A stretch of DNA of 64,000 nt from Thermodesulfobacteriota bacterium (GTDB taxonomy: Bacteria > Desulfobacterota > Desulfobacteria > Desulfobacterales > Desulfosudaceae). Position numbers and translations under genes: made by a program. The notes under the pieces were generated by a model that saw nothing but the letters and a program-made list of their open reading frames with translations, was not told the DNA's origin and did not search any database. Location of the stretch: assembly GCA_040753795.1 (NCBI GenBank), contig JBFMDX010000001.1, positions 434,001 to 498,000 of the forward strand, given 5' to 3'. Shown piece after piece: positions 17,195 to 25,662 of the stretch (positions are counted from its first letter, which is position 1; each line of letters begins with the position of its first letter).

Positions 17195-18316
17195 ATGACA
17201 AGTAGCAACCAGGGGGCAGGGCGGACGCAGGAGCCGCTCTGCCCTTTTTTTTGTCCCGGGTGCCACAACCGCAAACTTTCACCGCAAGAGCGGCTGGACG
17301 AAAAGCGCAGGTTCGTCAGCCAGATCTTGTCTGCCTGGGGGGATCGGATTGGCCCGGTACGGGAGCCGGCTGAAGAAAACCGGAAAGGGTACCGGGAAAA
17401 GGTCTGCCTGGCGGCCGAATGGGGAGAGGGCGGCTGGCGCATAGGTTTGCGTCACCGGCAGGCCCTGATCCCCATCCATCACTGTCCCCTGCACTCATCC
17501 CGCGTCAATACCATTATCGGCCTGATGGCCGGCGTCCTGCCAGCGGCCGGGTCATTTCCCCTGGCCTATTATCTGCAATCCGGCAGCCAGGTGACCCTGG
17601 TGGTCAAGATCCGGGACCTTCCGGACCTTTCCTGGCTGACTGCCGAAGTGACCGGAGCGTTCGCGCGGGCCGGCGGCCAGGGACTGTGGCTGCATCTGCA
17701 TCCCGCGGCCGGCCGCCGGGTAACGGCCAAAAACACCTGGCATCTTGTCTGGGGCGAGCCCCGGTCCATCGACTCTACCGGTCTGATTTATGGCCCGACC
17801 GCTTTTCAGCAGTTGATCCCGGATCTGTCCCGGGCGGCCCTGGACGAAGCCGAATCCTTTCTGGCCCCGGGGGCGGATGATGGGGTTCTGGACCTGTACT
17901 GCGGCATCGGCGGCAGTCTGCGGCGCTGGGCCGGTCGTGCCGGGTGTGTGGCGGGCGTTGAAATCAGCGCCGAGAGCGTGGAATGCGCCGGGATCAATGC
18001 CCCATCGGCGACTATCCTGCGGGGCGCGGCCCGGCAGCGTCTGCCCCAGTTGGCGGAGTTGCTGACCGTGGACCCTGACCACCGACTGCTCTATGTCAAT
18101 CCACCGCGGACGGGCATTGAACCGGAAGTGCTGGACTGGATCGCGGATGTGTTCCGGCCGAAACGGATCGCCTGTCTTTCCTGCAATGCTGTCAGCCTGA
18201 ACAGAGACCTCTCGCGGTTGACCGCGGGCGGTTATGAGGTGGAAAAGATCATCCCTTTTGATTTTTTCCCCGAGACCCGTTACCTGGAGATGCTGGCGCT
18301 GCTGACGCGGGAGTGA
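17195..18316 (+). CDS. TrmA/RumA-family RNA (uracil-5) methyltransferase
   Basis: The 373-residue protein starts with a cysteine cluster (CPFFCPGCH, plus a later HHCP) as in iron-sulfur RumA-type enzymes. It then has the SAM motif LDLYCGIGG near residue 230, the NPPRTGIEP motif near residue 305, and the catalytic cysteine in LSCNAVSLNRDL near residue 330, followed by FDFFPETRYLE. It should form 5-methyluridine in tRNA or rRNA; which RNA cannot be told. No TRAM domain is present. The start region overlaps an intrinsic terminator, but the cysteine cluster encoded within it argues that translation begins before it. Confidence 0.9.
   Translation: MTSSNQGAGRTQEPLCPFFCPGCHNRKLSPQERLDEKRRFVSQILSAWGDRIGPVREPAEENRKGYREKVCLAAEWGEGGWRIGLRHRQALIPIHHCPLHSSRVNTIIGLMAGVLPAAGSFPLAYYLQSGSQVTLVVKIRDLPDLSWLTAEVTGAFARAGGQGLWLHLHPAAGRRVTAKNTWHLVWGEPRSIDSTGLIYGPTAFQQLIPDLSRAALDEAESFLAPGADDGVLDLYCGIGGSLRRWAGRAGCVAGVEISAESVECAGINAPSATILRGAARQRLPQLAELLTVDPDHRLLYVNPPRTGIEPEVLDWIADVFRPKRIACLSCNAVSLNRDLSRLTAGGYEVEKIIPFDFFPETRYLEMLALLTRE
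17214..17252 (+). terminator. Intrinsic terminator inside the methyltransferase start region
   Basis: GGGCAGGGCGG (17214-17224) pairs with CCGCTCTGCCC (17234-17244) in an 11-bp stem with one G-U pair, followed directly by eight Ts. It lies 30 bp after the acyl-CoA dehydrogenase stop and within the first 20 codons of the TrmA-family gene. Confidence 0.75.
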
Positions 18317-18321
18317 ATACC

Positions 18322-18384
18322 GGGGACAGCATACCTATTTCCTTTTTATGCCGCTAGAAAGAATAAATAGATATGCTGTCCTCC
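18322..18384. repeat. Inverted repeat of REP/transposase-remnant type
   Basis: GGACAGCATACCTATTT (18325-18341) and its near-perfect inverse AAATAGATATGCTGTCC (18366-18382) surround a 24-bp loop. A shortened version of the right arm (AATAAATAGGTAT followed by CCCCG) lies near 47300, also just left of a long palindrome. Confidence 0.6.
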
Positions 18385-18410
18385 GACATGCATGCGATGC
18401 ATATTGGTCA

Positions 18411-18615
18411 TGTTCAAAAAGCCGTTTTGTTCGCAACGTGATTATTTCGGGCGGTCGCGACGCCCTTCGCTGGATTTCTCGAACTCGGGCTGTCCGGCAT
18501 CACCGGAGGAAACCATGGCCCGTCGCCCTCAAACAGCGAGAAATCCTTGACGCGAAGACCGTCGCGACCTTTCTTCCCAAAATAATCAATGTTGCTCACA
18601 AAAGTCTTTTTGCAT
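18411..18615. repeat. 205-bp long palindrome, family 1, copy A
   Basis: The element reads as one imperfect hairpin. Its ends are about 40-bp terminal inverted repeats (TCAAAAAGCCGTTTTG... with ...AAAAGTCTTTTTGCA). Inner arms GGATTTCTCG and CGAGAAATCC, then GGGCTGTCC and GGCCCG, continue the symmetry. Copies B (47337-47540) and C (48389-48592) are about 90 percent alike by eye. Homology between A and C continues about 85 bp to the right. No transposase is encoded. It lies 3' of the minus-strand histidine kinase gene. Confidence 0.85.
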
Positions 18616-18674
18616 GACCGGGGTACGGGTTTTACGGAGGTCGTTTTGTTGCGGGAATGTCAGTTCGGACTTGT

Positions 18675-18719
18675 GTCTAACGCCAAGCTCTGGCACCAGG
18701 AAGAACCCCCCGGTTACCC
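18675..18719 (-). other. Short attC-like site at the histidine kinase stop codon (weak copy)
   Basis: GTCTAAC (18675-18681) fits the integron R-box form RYYYAAC, and GTTACCC at 18713-18719 overlaps the kinase stop codon. AGCTTGGCGTTAGAC, read on the minus strand, is shared with the copy near 48657. The inner stem is poor here, so this is a weak member. Confidence 0.3.
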
Positions 18720-19772
18720 GATTCGTCCCTCCCTCGTTGACTCAAGAAGGCTAAACACAAACCTATTGTATTCATATGTAATGCCATTATGCTTTATCAC
18801 CTTCGATGGCGAAATATTTGGTTGGACATTCAATAGGCCTCTATTCACAGTTAAGAGCCGCTTAGTGCGGAACATTCCCAAGCCGTGTCCAGCTAACTGT
18901 AAACGAATCGCCAAGCTGCCAGAGAAACCTTCTTCTCCGAGACGAGCGAGTTCTTGTGGTGATATTGGCAGGCTCAACATGTCCAAGACTACCTTTACTC
19001 TCCCATCTTTGGCTTCAAAGCTAACGATTAACTCTGAATTCGGCATTATATATTTAGTAGCATTGTCGAAGACATGGTACAAAGCTACATGAAAGGTGTC
19101 ATAGTCGAGAAGAACTGTAAAAGGAGAATCGTTAACGTAAACCCTGACGCTGTGATCTGTGAAGTCTTGGAAGAAAGCATGAAGCACATTGAGAACAACC
19201 TTCTGAATTTGATGAACCCTTAATTGAGGATGGGGACTCGCATCCTCCAAATAACGCATAGCTACAAATTCCGACTTCATAGCAAGATTGTTTTTGGCAA
19301 TTCGGAGGATAGTTCTCGCAGCTTTCTGTGGCGATGCCTTTAAAACATTTTGTACGGTTTTCAGCTGTTGGGAAATGTTTTTGGTTAATGTGTCCTGCGA
19401 AACGAGATCGAAGATCTCCTGGATACAGTGGGCATTCAACGAAGTGAGATTGTGGAGTAGACGCTTCATCTGTTGGTTGAAGGCCGCTGCCATGTCTGTT
19501 CGCACGGTCATTACGTGTGAGAGAATGGTAACATAAGCGGACATTCGGGAGCGAAAAACTTTCGAACTGTTCACGTCGTCTTTATCTGGAGAACAAAGCA
19601 AGACGAGGCCCTGTTCTGTTTTCCCTAACCCTAAACGCCGCGTGAGACCGTCAGCCGAGCATTTTATTTTTGTGGTTGAATTTGTCTTACATTGGGAGAA
19701 GCATGCCCCACATTGGGGAAGCATATTCCCAGCGATTTCCTCATTGTCGGGCTGTCGAATAGAATATTTCAT
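18714..19772 (-). CDS. Soluble histidine kinase-like protein with N-terminal cysteine cluster
   Basis: The 352-residue protein begins with four cysteines (C21, C24, C28, C38) that could bind a metal or iron-sulfur cluster. A DHp-like helix carries the candidate phosphorylated His107 (LLHNLTSLNAH). The ATPase part shows an N box (VFDNATKY, Asn237) and a G2 box (GHGLGM, 295-300), while the first glycine box is degenerate. It overlaps the upstream receiver-protein gene by 4 bp (ATGA), so the two are a translationally coupled two-component pair. The gene is visibly more AT-rich than its surroundings, which suggests transfer. Confidence 0.75.
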   Translation of the reverse strand: MKYSIRQPDNEEIAGNMLPQCGACFSQCKTNSTTKIKCSADGLTRRLGLGKTEQGLVLLCSPDKDDVNSSKVFRSRMSAYVTILSHVMTVRTDMAAAFNQQMKRLLHNLTSLNAHCIQEIFDLVSQDTLTKNISQQLKTVQNVLKASPQKAARTILRIAKNNLAMKSEFVAMRYLEDASPHPQLRVHQIQKVVLNVLHAFFQDFTDHSVRVYVNDSPFTVLLDYDTFHVALYHVFDNATKYIMPNSELIVSFEAKDGRVKVVLDMLSLPISPQELARLGEEGFSGSLAIRLQLAGHGLGMFRTKRLLTVNRGLLNVQPNISPSKVIKHNGITYEYNRFVFSLLESTREGRIG

Positions 19773-20374
19773 GGCTCGATGGAAAGCTCTGAAGCAAGAC
19801 GTTCGGTGAGTTGTTGGAATTCATAGGGATCGGCGTTCTTGGGAAGAAAGTCGTCAGCCTTTCGCAAGGCATCATGAAATCGTTCACCTTGCGTCTGCGC
19901 TGAGTAAATGACGACTTTTTTGTTTGGGAACTTATCTTTGACAGCGCTGGCTAAACCGAGGCCCTCGTCCCGAAACTGAAGTTTCCTGCCTACGCCCTGT
20001 ATGTCAATAAAGAGAATCTGCGCTTTTTGTATTTTTTCGTCATCAATAGAACCAACGTCACTCATCCGCCGTGTGTGGACCCAGCCGCTCTTTACAAGAA
20101 TATCGACAACTTTGAATTTCTGGTCATCATCAATGAATAATATATGAGTCTTTGCCTTTAGTATGTCTATGTCGTGGACTGTTGTTGTACCAGCAACCTT
20201 CCCCTCATTTGACATGATATTGTGGTTTGTAATAGAGATGGACGTCTTTCCAGCTCCCCCCTCGGTTAAATCCTTACGTACTAGTCGGACTGCGGTAACC
20301 AAAATGCCTGCAACAACTGTAACCCCGAATCCGCTGAAGACCCATTCTTTGTTATCAAGTATCCAATTTATCAT
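19769..20374 (-). CDS. Membrane-anchored response-regulator receiver protein
   Basis: The 201-residue protein has one N-terminal membrane helix (residues about 11-31), a polar linker, and a receiver domain from residue 75: acidic triad DDD 82-84, the probable phosphoacceptor Asp124 (ILFIDIQG), Ser158 and Lys179 (FLPKN). There is no DNA-binding output domain. It is coupled to the histidine kinase gene by a 4-bp overlap. Membrane anchoring of a bare receiver is unusual and suggests a membrane effector or scaffold role; no function can be named. Confidence 0.75.
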   Translation of the reverse strand: MINWILDNKEWVFSGFGVTVVAGILVTAVRLVRKDLTEGGAGKTSISITNHNIMSNEGKVAGTTTVHDIDILKAKTHILFIDDDQKFKVVDILVKSGWVHTRRMSDVGSIDDEKIQKAQILFIDIQGVGRKLQFRDEGLGLASAVKDKFPNKKVVIYSAQTQGERFHDALRKADDFLPKNADPYEFQQLTERLASELSIEP

Positions 20375-20455
20375 CTACGTCTCCTTTGGAGAACGTCACT
20401 CCTGAGGTGTTGTTGGTGACGCGTCCACAAACCTTCCAGAACCACTTCCAGAAGG

Positions 20456-21193
20456 TTATTGATCGGTAATATTAAGGTAGCGATTGAACCTATTTCTTCC
20501 TTCTTCCAGCTGTTTGTCAAACCACAGGATCAGGTCCGTTTCGTCATCAACGATCTTGGACCATTGCTCGTTGTTATAGCGCTCGGGTTGCTCCATGCGC
20601 CCCTGCAAGCCGCGTAAGCGTACTGCTTGTCTGTAGACGTGCAGCAGATATTGGTCTAAATCCTCGTCAAACAAGAAGAGCGCATCTTGTATTTCACGTA
20701 AGTATTCAAAGAGCACTTCATGTGGGACAATCGCCTCTCGCACAATGTGTAAAGCGATTTTCTGGAATGCTCGATAAACAGGCAGTCGGATTTGGAAAAC
20801 ATCGAGGGCTATACCTCGTGAAGGATGTGTCGCGAGTGTTGAATCGTAATGAGGAACCGAGAGAATCTGTTCATTGTGTTGGGAAAGATAGGCGAGTAGG
20901 TCGGCTTTAGCTTTGGCGAGTTCGCTTTTCTGAAAACTTTTACTTTGGCTTGGACGTGTGTCGTACTGGTTGTGGTGTAGTAGGCAGAGCCAAGCTAAGT
21001 TCTCCTCTACACAGTTTTCCGGGTTCCGGTCTATGTGCGCTATCTGTCCTTCCTTGACACATAGATCACAGTTGTAATGAAAGCAAAGGGCGCATCGACG
21101 CTTGCTCTTGAAGAGAATGCACAGTTCAATGTCTTTTGGTATTGGTTTCCTTTTTTTTTCCATTTCATCCATCCAGCAGAACAGTTTTCGCAC
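20456..21193 (-). CDS. HNH-like zinc-finger protein with helical C-terminal domain
   Basis: Residues 34-78 hold a cysteine/histidine-rich HNH-like fold: CALC, then NCDLC, AHIDRNP (His53), WLCLLHHNQYD (His73, His74, Asn75). HNH proteins are usually nucleases. Residues 120-245 form an all-helical domain of unknown role. The frame opens with GTG at 21193; ATG 21172 is an equally good start. It lies 81 bp upstream of the receiver/histidine kinase pair on the same strand and is probably cotranscribed with it. Confidence 0.7.
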   Translation of the reverse strand: MRKLFCWMDEMEKKRKPIPKDIELCILFKSKRRCALCFHYNCDLCVKEGQIAHIDRNPENCVEENLAWLCLLHHNQYDTRPSQSKSFQKSELAKAKADLLAYLSQHNEQILSVPHYDSTLATHPSRGIALDVFQIRLPVYRAFQKIALHIVREAIVPHEVLFEYLREIQDALFLFDEDLDQYLLHVYRQAVRLRGLQGRMEQPERYNNEQWSKIVDDETDLILWFDKQLEEGRNRFNRYLNITDQ

Positions 21194-21246
21194 CTGTTGG
21201 TGAATAGCGGCAATGGTTATATCCTACCAGCCATGTTCAAGCGAAA

Positions 21247-21720
21247 CCCCGCCCCCGTGAATTCAACGAATACATGATGAACTTTTTTATCGGATTCGGC
21301 TGTTGATGTCAATACGGCGGCCGAATCCTCCGGCCGCCTTCAGGGCCAGTTGTGCTGATCGTGGGCATTTCTGAAAATTGATGTTCGGCTCAATTTCTGC
21401 GTTACGTTCAATTTCGTTTACAAAACACTTTCGATTCGGCAGCAATTTGCCTTGTCCGTTTCGTTGTGAAAATATGAGTTGTATTGTGGGATAAAAATCC
21501 ATCGGGAATAACGGGCTTAGCGAAAAGTTGTTTTTGTGAGCGCCGTTTGAACCGTTTGGGAGATAGCCGGTTGAAGGCGGCTGCGTCAAGCATTTCTCGC
21601 TGTTTGAGGGCGCGCGCCTGTGGGATTCAGTTCTGCCGGACAGCCCGAGTTCGAGAAATGCAGCAGACGGTTTCAACCGGCCCCAAAAGGGTCAGGGCGC
21701 GAATAAAAATGACTTTTCGC
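21247..21720. repeat. Extended repeat, family 2, copy E, ending in a 201-bp palindrome
   Basis: About 475 bp from CCCGCCCCCGTGAAT to CTTTTCGC recur at 49547-50015. A small hairpin (21316-21338, GGCGGCCG with CGGCCGCC) lies near the left end. The right part (21520-21720) is a long palindrome with terminal arms GCGAAAAGTTGTTTTTGTGAGCG and CGCGAATAAAAATGACTTTTCGC, and an inner GCATTTCTCG / CGAGAAATGC pair. The core resembles family 1 when reversed. It sits 5' of the HNH gene. No gene is supported here. Confidence 0.8.
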
Positions 21721-21774
21721 GACAGCCCAGGAATACGTTGAAAGTTAGGATTGATGAAGTCGTAAAAGAGCTTT

Positions 21775-21860
21775 GTCATCGTCATTCCGGCGAGCAGCAG
21801 AAGCCAGAGCCACTTGATTTCACTGGACCCCGGCTTTCGCCGGGGTGACGAAACAAGGTA
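21775..21860. repeat. Interspersed palindromic repeat (TCATTCCGG type)
   Basis: GTCATTCCGG on the left and CCCCGGCTTTCGCCGGGG-TGACG on the right give the familiar form of a dispersed extragenic palindrome. A related fragment (GTCATTCCGG...GGAATCCAG) lies at 45891-45965. Confidence 0.5.
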
Positions 21861-21923
21861 GATTCCGAATTTTTACAAGATCAGCATGATTGCCGATCAT
21901 GATCAATGCTGAAGGGAGACCCC

Positions 21924-22328
21924 ATGATTACCGTATCCGTGAAAACCAGTGCCAGGAAGCAGATGGTGGACGTGACCGACGAGTTGCGGCAGGCGGTGAA
22001 AGCGGCCGGCCTGGCCGACGGTCTGGTCATCGCCTACGTGCCGCACACCACTGCCGGCATCACCATCAATGAAAACGCCGATCCCGACGTCTGCCGGGAC
22101 ATTCTCGGCCATCTGGCAAAAGTGGTGCCGGCGGACAAGGCCTTTCGCCATGTGGAGGGCAATTCCGACGCCCATATCCAGGCCAGTCTGATGGGCAGTT
22201 CCGTGACGGTCCTGGTGGAGGATGGCCGCCTGGTGCTGGGCACCTGGCAGTCGGTCTTCTTCTGCGAGTTCGACGGCCCCCGCTCAAGACAGATGCATAT
22301 CAAACTGATGCCGTCGGGCGGAGTGTAG
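21924..22328 (+). CDS. YjbQ/UPF0047 family protein
   Basis: The 134-residue protein belongs to the YjbQ family (secondary thiamine-phosphate synthase activity has been reported for members). Motifs seen are YVPHTTAGITINENADPDV and, near the C-terminus, GTWQSVFFCEFDGPR. ATG 21924 is chosen because of GGGAG just before it and because the fold starts at ITVSVKTS. It stands alone. Confidence 0.92.
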   Translation: MITVSVKTSARKQMVDVTDELRQAVKAAGLADGLVIAYVPHTTAGITINENADPDVCRDILGHLAKVVPADKAFRHVEGNSDAHIQASLMGSSVTVLVEDGRLVLGTWQSVFFCEFDGPRSRQMHIKLMPSGGV

Positions 22329-22356
22329 TTGGATCAAAAAAAGCCGCTCAAGACCC

Positions 22357-22386
22357 TTGACACCGCCAGCAAAATGTAATTACAAT
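22357..22386 (+). promoter_or_regulatory. Promoter and operator region of mazEF
   Basis: TTGACA (22357-22362), 18 bp and TACAAT (22381-22386). The second hexamer is embedded in tandem TAATTACA copies (22376-22395) that include a GTAATTAC palindrome, a plausible site for the MazE autorepressor. Confidence 0.6.
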
Positions 22387-22419
22387 AATTACAAAATAGT
22401 TGCCATATATTCAGGAGAG

Positions 22420-22698
22420 ATGACCATGCGGAGTCAATTACGGACAAGAGACGTGAAGCTGGTTCCCATCGGCAATTCCAAAGGGGTTCGAATCCCCAAG
22501 GCCCTGCTTGATAAATACGGGTTGAAGGATTCGTTGCTGCTGGAGGAAACAGAGGGCGGGCTGCTGCTGCGCAATAAAGAAAAAGGCCGGCTGACCTGGG
22601 AAGAAACGTATAAAGCCATGGCCCGGGAAAAGGAGTCCTGGGAAGATTTTGAAACCACGGTTTCCGACGGCCTGGAGGACGAGGACTTTGGAGATTAA
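22420..22698 (+). CDS. mazE: MazE/AbrB-type antitoxin
   Basis: The 92-residue protein has an N-terminal SpoVT/AbrB swapped-hairpin DNA-binding domain (LVPIGNSKGVRIPKALLDKYGL) and an acidic C-terminal tail (DFETTVSDGLEDEDFGD) suited to cover the toxin. It should bind and neutralise MazF and repress its own promoter. ATG 22420 follows AGGAGA. It overlaps the toxin gene by 11 bp. Confidence 0.92.
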   Translation: MTMRSQLRTRDVKLVPIGNSKGVRIPKALLDKYGLKDSLLLEETEGGLLLRNKEKGRLTWEETYKAMAREKESWEDFETTVSDGLEDEDFGD

Positions 22699-23014
22699 GC
22701 GGTACGACATTTATTACGCGGACCTGAATCCCGCCATCGGCAGCGAAATCAGAAAAGTGCGGCCGGTCGTCGTCATCAGCCAGGATGAAATGAACCAGCA
22801 CCTGGAAACGATCGTTGTCTGCCCCTTAACTTCAAAGCTCCACCCGCAATGGAGAACCCGGATTCAGATCACTTGCGCCGACAAAAAAGCGGAAATTGCC
22901 GTGGACCAGATCCGTACCATCAGCAGGAAGAGACTGCAGAAGAAAATTGACCGGCTGCCTGACGGTAAAGCCGCCCAGTTGCGCAAGCTGATTACGGATA
23001 TGTACGGGGAGTGA
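22688..23014 (+). CDS. mazF: MazF/PemK-type mRNA endoribonuclease toxin
   Basis: The 108-residue protein shows the MazF fold: RYDIYYADLNPAIGSE, RPVVVIS, VVCPLTS, then VDQIRTISRKRL. The family cleaves mRNA at short sequences. Translation most likely starts at TTG 22688, inside the antitoxin reading frame, which couples synthesis of the two proteins. It ends directly at the tail of the yhaN-like gene on the other strand. Confidence 0.92.
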   Translation: MEIKRYDIYYADLNPAIGSEIRKVRPVVVISQDEMNQHLETIVVCPLTSKLHPQWRTRIQITCADKKAEIAVDQIRTISRKRLQKKIDRLPDGKAAQLRKLITDMYGE

Positions 23015-25657
23015 TCAGTTTCCGATGGCGATCCGGTTGACCGGCAAGCCCTGAAACAGTCCTTCTGTTTCCGGGTGGCAGGTAAAGAGCAGGGTCTGGC
23101 GGTTTTGTGAAAATTCATGCAGGAGGGCGGCCGTTCGTTCGGCCCGTTTCCGGTCGAAATTGACCAGGATCTCGTCCAGGACCAGGGGCAGGGACTCGGT
23201 CTTCTTCTCATACTCTTCGATAAATCCCAGGCGGATGCTGATCAGGAGCTGCTCCCGGGTGCCCCGGCTGAGCTGGTCGATGCGCCGGGCCGCGCCGCTT
23301 TGGTCAAACACCAGCACCCGGCTGTCTTCAAGGGACACCTGGATGCGCTGGTAGCGGCCGCCGGTGATGCGCCGGAAGAAATCGCTGGAGTTGCGGATAA
23401 TGGCCGGCTGCTTCTGCTGTTCGTACTGCTGTTTGACCTGCTGCACGACCTGCCGGGCGATTCTGGCGGCCAGCCACTCCTGATGGCAGCGGTTCAGGTT
23501 TTCCCGGCAGGTGGCGACCCGGGTCATGATTTCAGCCAGGCTGGAGGCGGCGCGCAGCTGGTCGCGCCGGGTCATGTCGGCGCTGATTTTCCGGTTCCAC
23601 TCATCCCGCTGCTCCATTAACGCTTTCAACGCCTGGCCGGCCTGGGCCAGTTCTTTTTCGAAAACCGGTTTTTCCGTGGCCGCCAGATAAGCGATGACGT
23701 TTTCGCTGTCATGAACGCCGGCGATCTGCTCGATGGTCCGCACGGCCTGGCGCCGCTGTTCCGTCATGGCGCCGACCCGGGCGTTCATCCGGTATTTTTC
23801 TTTAAAGTCGACGCGGTCCTCGGCCTGGATCGAGGTCAGCAGCCGGTCGATCGCTTCCTCGGCCAGGGCCAGGGCCTGGCCGGCCTTTTTCTCCGCCTCC
23901 CGCAGCCGGGCCACTTCCTTCTGTTTCTGGATAAACAGGTTTTTCCGGGAGACGGCTTCTTTGTGCTCCTTCAGGACGCGGCCGGCCAACCGGACCTTGT
24001 CCGTTTCAGCCGCGCTGTCGGACGAGATCCTGGCCAGGGATTCCAGGGCCGCTTCAAAGGCCTTGAGGAACCGCTCCTTTTCGTTGAGCCGGTCGCGGAG
24101 CCGGTTCCGGGCGGCGATGTCCGGGCCGAGCTGCTCGATGACCCGCAGCGTCTCCAGGGCCGCTTCCGGGGAGAGCGCCGGCGGCAGCCCCAGTTCCTCG
24201 CCAAGATAGCGCTGGAGCTGGTCGTCTGCCGCGGCCTTTTCCGTCTCCAGCAGGGCGGAAGCCTGGAGCGCCTCTCTTAAGGGGGCATCCACCACCAGCA
24301 GTTTTCTGCCGAAAAACACAACCAGGCTGATCAGGATCAGGACGCCGGCCCAGAGATAGTTTTTGTCGTAAAGCAGGGGGGCCGCGCCGATCAGCAGGCA
24401 CAGGGCGATAAGGAGGCAGGCGTTGCGGACGTGAACCGGCGAGCGCCGGGCCTTGAGCAGGCTGATTTCCGTGTCCAGGCGGTCGCGGCTGCCTTGTAAA
24501 GTTTCCAGCCGCTGTTTAAAACCGGTCAGCCGGTCGCGACGGGTCACCATGTCGGTAAAGGCCAGGACGGCGTCCTTCGTCCAGCCGGTGCCGATGGCGG
24601 TAACGCGCCGGGCGATGGACTGGTCCAGGTCATCCAGGTCGGCCCGGTCCCGGCCGCTTTCCCCGGCCCAGGTCTTGTACTTTTCCAGGTTACGGGACAG
24701 GGCTTCAACTTCCTCGGTCCGGCCGGCCAGGGCTTCGTTGTAACCGCCGGCCTCACCGGCCTGTGCCGCGGCCAGCTCGTCCCGGAGGCCGGCCAGAACC
24801 TGCCGCAGGCGGGCCTCTTCCTGTTCCATCTGTTCCAGGCGGGCGGCGCCGTTTTCCGGCCAGGGACGCCATTCCGGCAGGGCCGCCAGTTCCCGGTCGG
24901 CGTCCCGGATGATGACAAAACTGGGATAGCATTTTCCGTAAGCGCTGAGCCGGTCGTACCGGGACTGCCGGTCCGACAGCTCGGCCTCCACCCGGCCCAG
25001 TTCCTCCTGATGGCGGTCAATATCCCGGGAAAGCTGTTGATATTGGGGCAGATGAAGCTGCCGGGCCTCGATTTCGCGGTTGTATTCAGAAATCTCCCGG
25101 GCCAGACGGATGGCCGTCTGCTTGCTTCCCCTGGGCTTGTAAATGGCCTCCATCCGGTCCGTCAGGTTCCGTTCAATATCATTAACGGAAATGTTTTTCA
25201 GGCCCAGGCCGAGGCTGAAGATGCGATCCTCGACTCCGGAATGATTCAGGGATTCCAGGCCGGTCAGTTCATTTAGAGAAATGGCGTAAACGTTTTCAAA
25301 CAGGTCTCCGGAGGCATGCCCTATCAGTCGTGACCACTCCTGGGTGCCGGCGGTGGTGGTGTCGTCCGAGTACAGCTGGATGTCGCCGGGATATCCGGCG
25401 GTCCGCTCCAGCACAAGCTCCGCTCCGTCGTTCAGCAGGACGTTGACCCGGCCGCCGTGGCGGCCGCCGTTTTGCGGGGGCAGGCGCTGCTCCAAAGGCC
25501 GCGGGTAACCGAACAGGGTGAAGCGGATGAACTGCAACAGGGTGGATTTCCCGGCCTCATTCTCTCCGAAGATGATATTGACGCCCGGTTTCAACCCGGA
25601 GAGGGTATACCCGGTGAACAGGCCGAAGCCGTCAATGTTCAGTTCGACAAGACGCAT
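23015..25657 (-). CDS. YhaN-like SMC/SbcC-type ATPase
   Basis: The 880-residue protein is a RecF/SbcC-like ABC ATPase. It has a Walker A near residue 35 (GENEAGKST), long coiled coils between residues about 170 and 780, two hydrophobic segments near residues 410-450 that are typical of YhaN, and a C-terminal signature and Walker B (LSRGTREQ, LVLDEIL, TCHPE). Together with the metallophosphoesterase encoded 5 bp upstream it should form an SbcCD/Rad50-Mre11-like nuclease for DNA end repair. Confidence 0.92.
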   Translation of the reverse strand: MRLVELNIDGFGLFTGYTLSGLKPGVNIIFGENEAGKSTLLQFIRFTLFGYPRPLEQRLPPQNGGRHGGRVNVLLNDGAELVLERTAGYPGDIQLYSDDTTTAGTQEWSRLIGHASGDLFENVYAISLNELTGLESLNHSGVEDRIFSLGLGLKNISVNDIERNLTDRMEAIYKPRGSKQTAIRLAREISEYNREIEARQLHLPQYQQLSRDIDRHQEELGRVEAELSDRQSRYDRLSAYGKCYPSFVIIRDADRELAALPEWRPWPENGAARLEQMEQEEARLRQVLAGLRDELAAAQAGEAGGYNEALAGRTEEVEALSRNLEKYKTWAGESGRDRADLDDLDQSIARRVTAIGTGWTKDAVLAFTDMVTRRDRLTGFKQRLETLQGSRDRLDTEISLLKARRSPVHVRNACLLIALCLLIGAAPLLYDKNYLWAGVLILISLVVFFGRKLLVVDAPLREALQASALLETEKAAADDQLQRYLGEELGLPPALSPEAALETLRVIEQLGPDIAARNRLRDRLNEKERFLKAFEAALESLARISSDSAAETDKVRLAGRVLKEHKEAVSRKNLFIQKQKEVARLREAEKKAGQALALAEEAIDRLLTSIQAEDRVDFKEKYRMNARVGAMTEQRRQAVRTIEQIAGVHDSENVIAYLAATEKPVFEKELAQAGQALKALMEQRDEWNRKISADMTRRDQLRAASSLAEIMTRVATCRENLNRCHQEWLAARIARQVVQQVKQQYEQQKQPAIIRNSSDFFRRITGGRYQRIQVSLEDSRVLVFDQSGAARRIDQLSRGTREQLLISIRLGFIEEYEKKTESLPLVLDEILVNFDRKRAERTAALLHEFSQNRQTLLFTCHPETEGLFQGLPVNRIAIGN

Positions 25658-25662
25658 AAGGG

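Noticed and set aside
18411-18615. The long palindrome as a simple transcription terminator for the histidine kinase
   Set aside because: At 205 bp with several near-identical copies elsewhere and no T run, it fits a repeated element better, although it may also affect transcripts.
21287-21741. Frames in both directions inside the family 2 repeat
   Set aside because: Same reason: repeated non-coding sequence, not a conserved protein.
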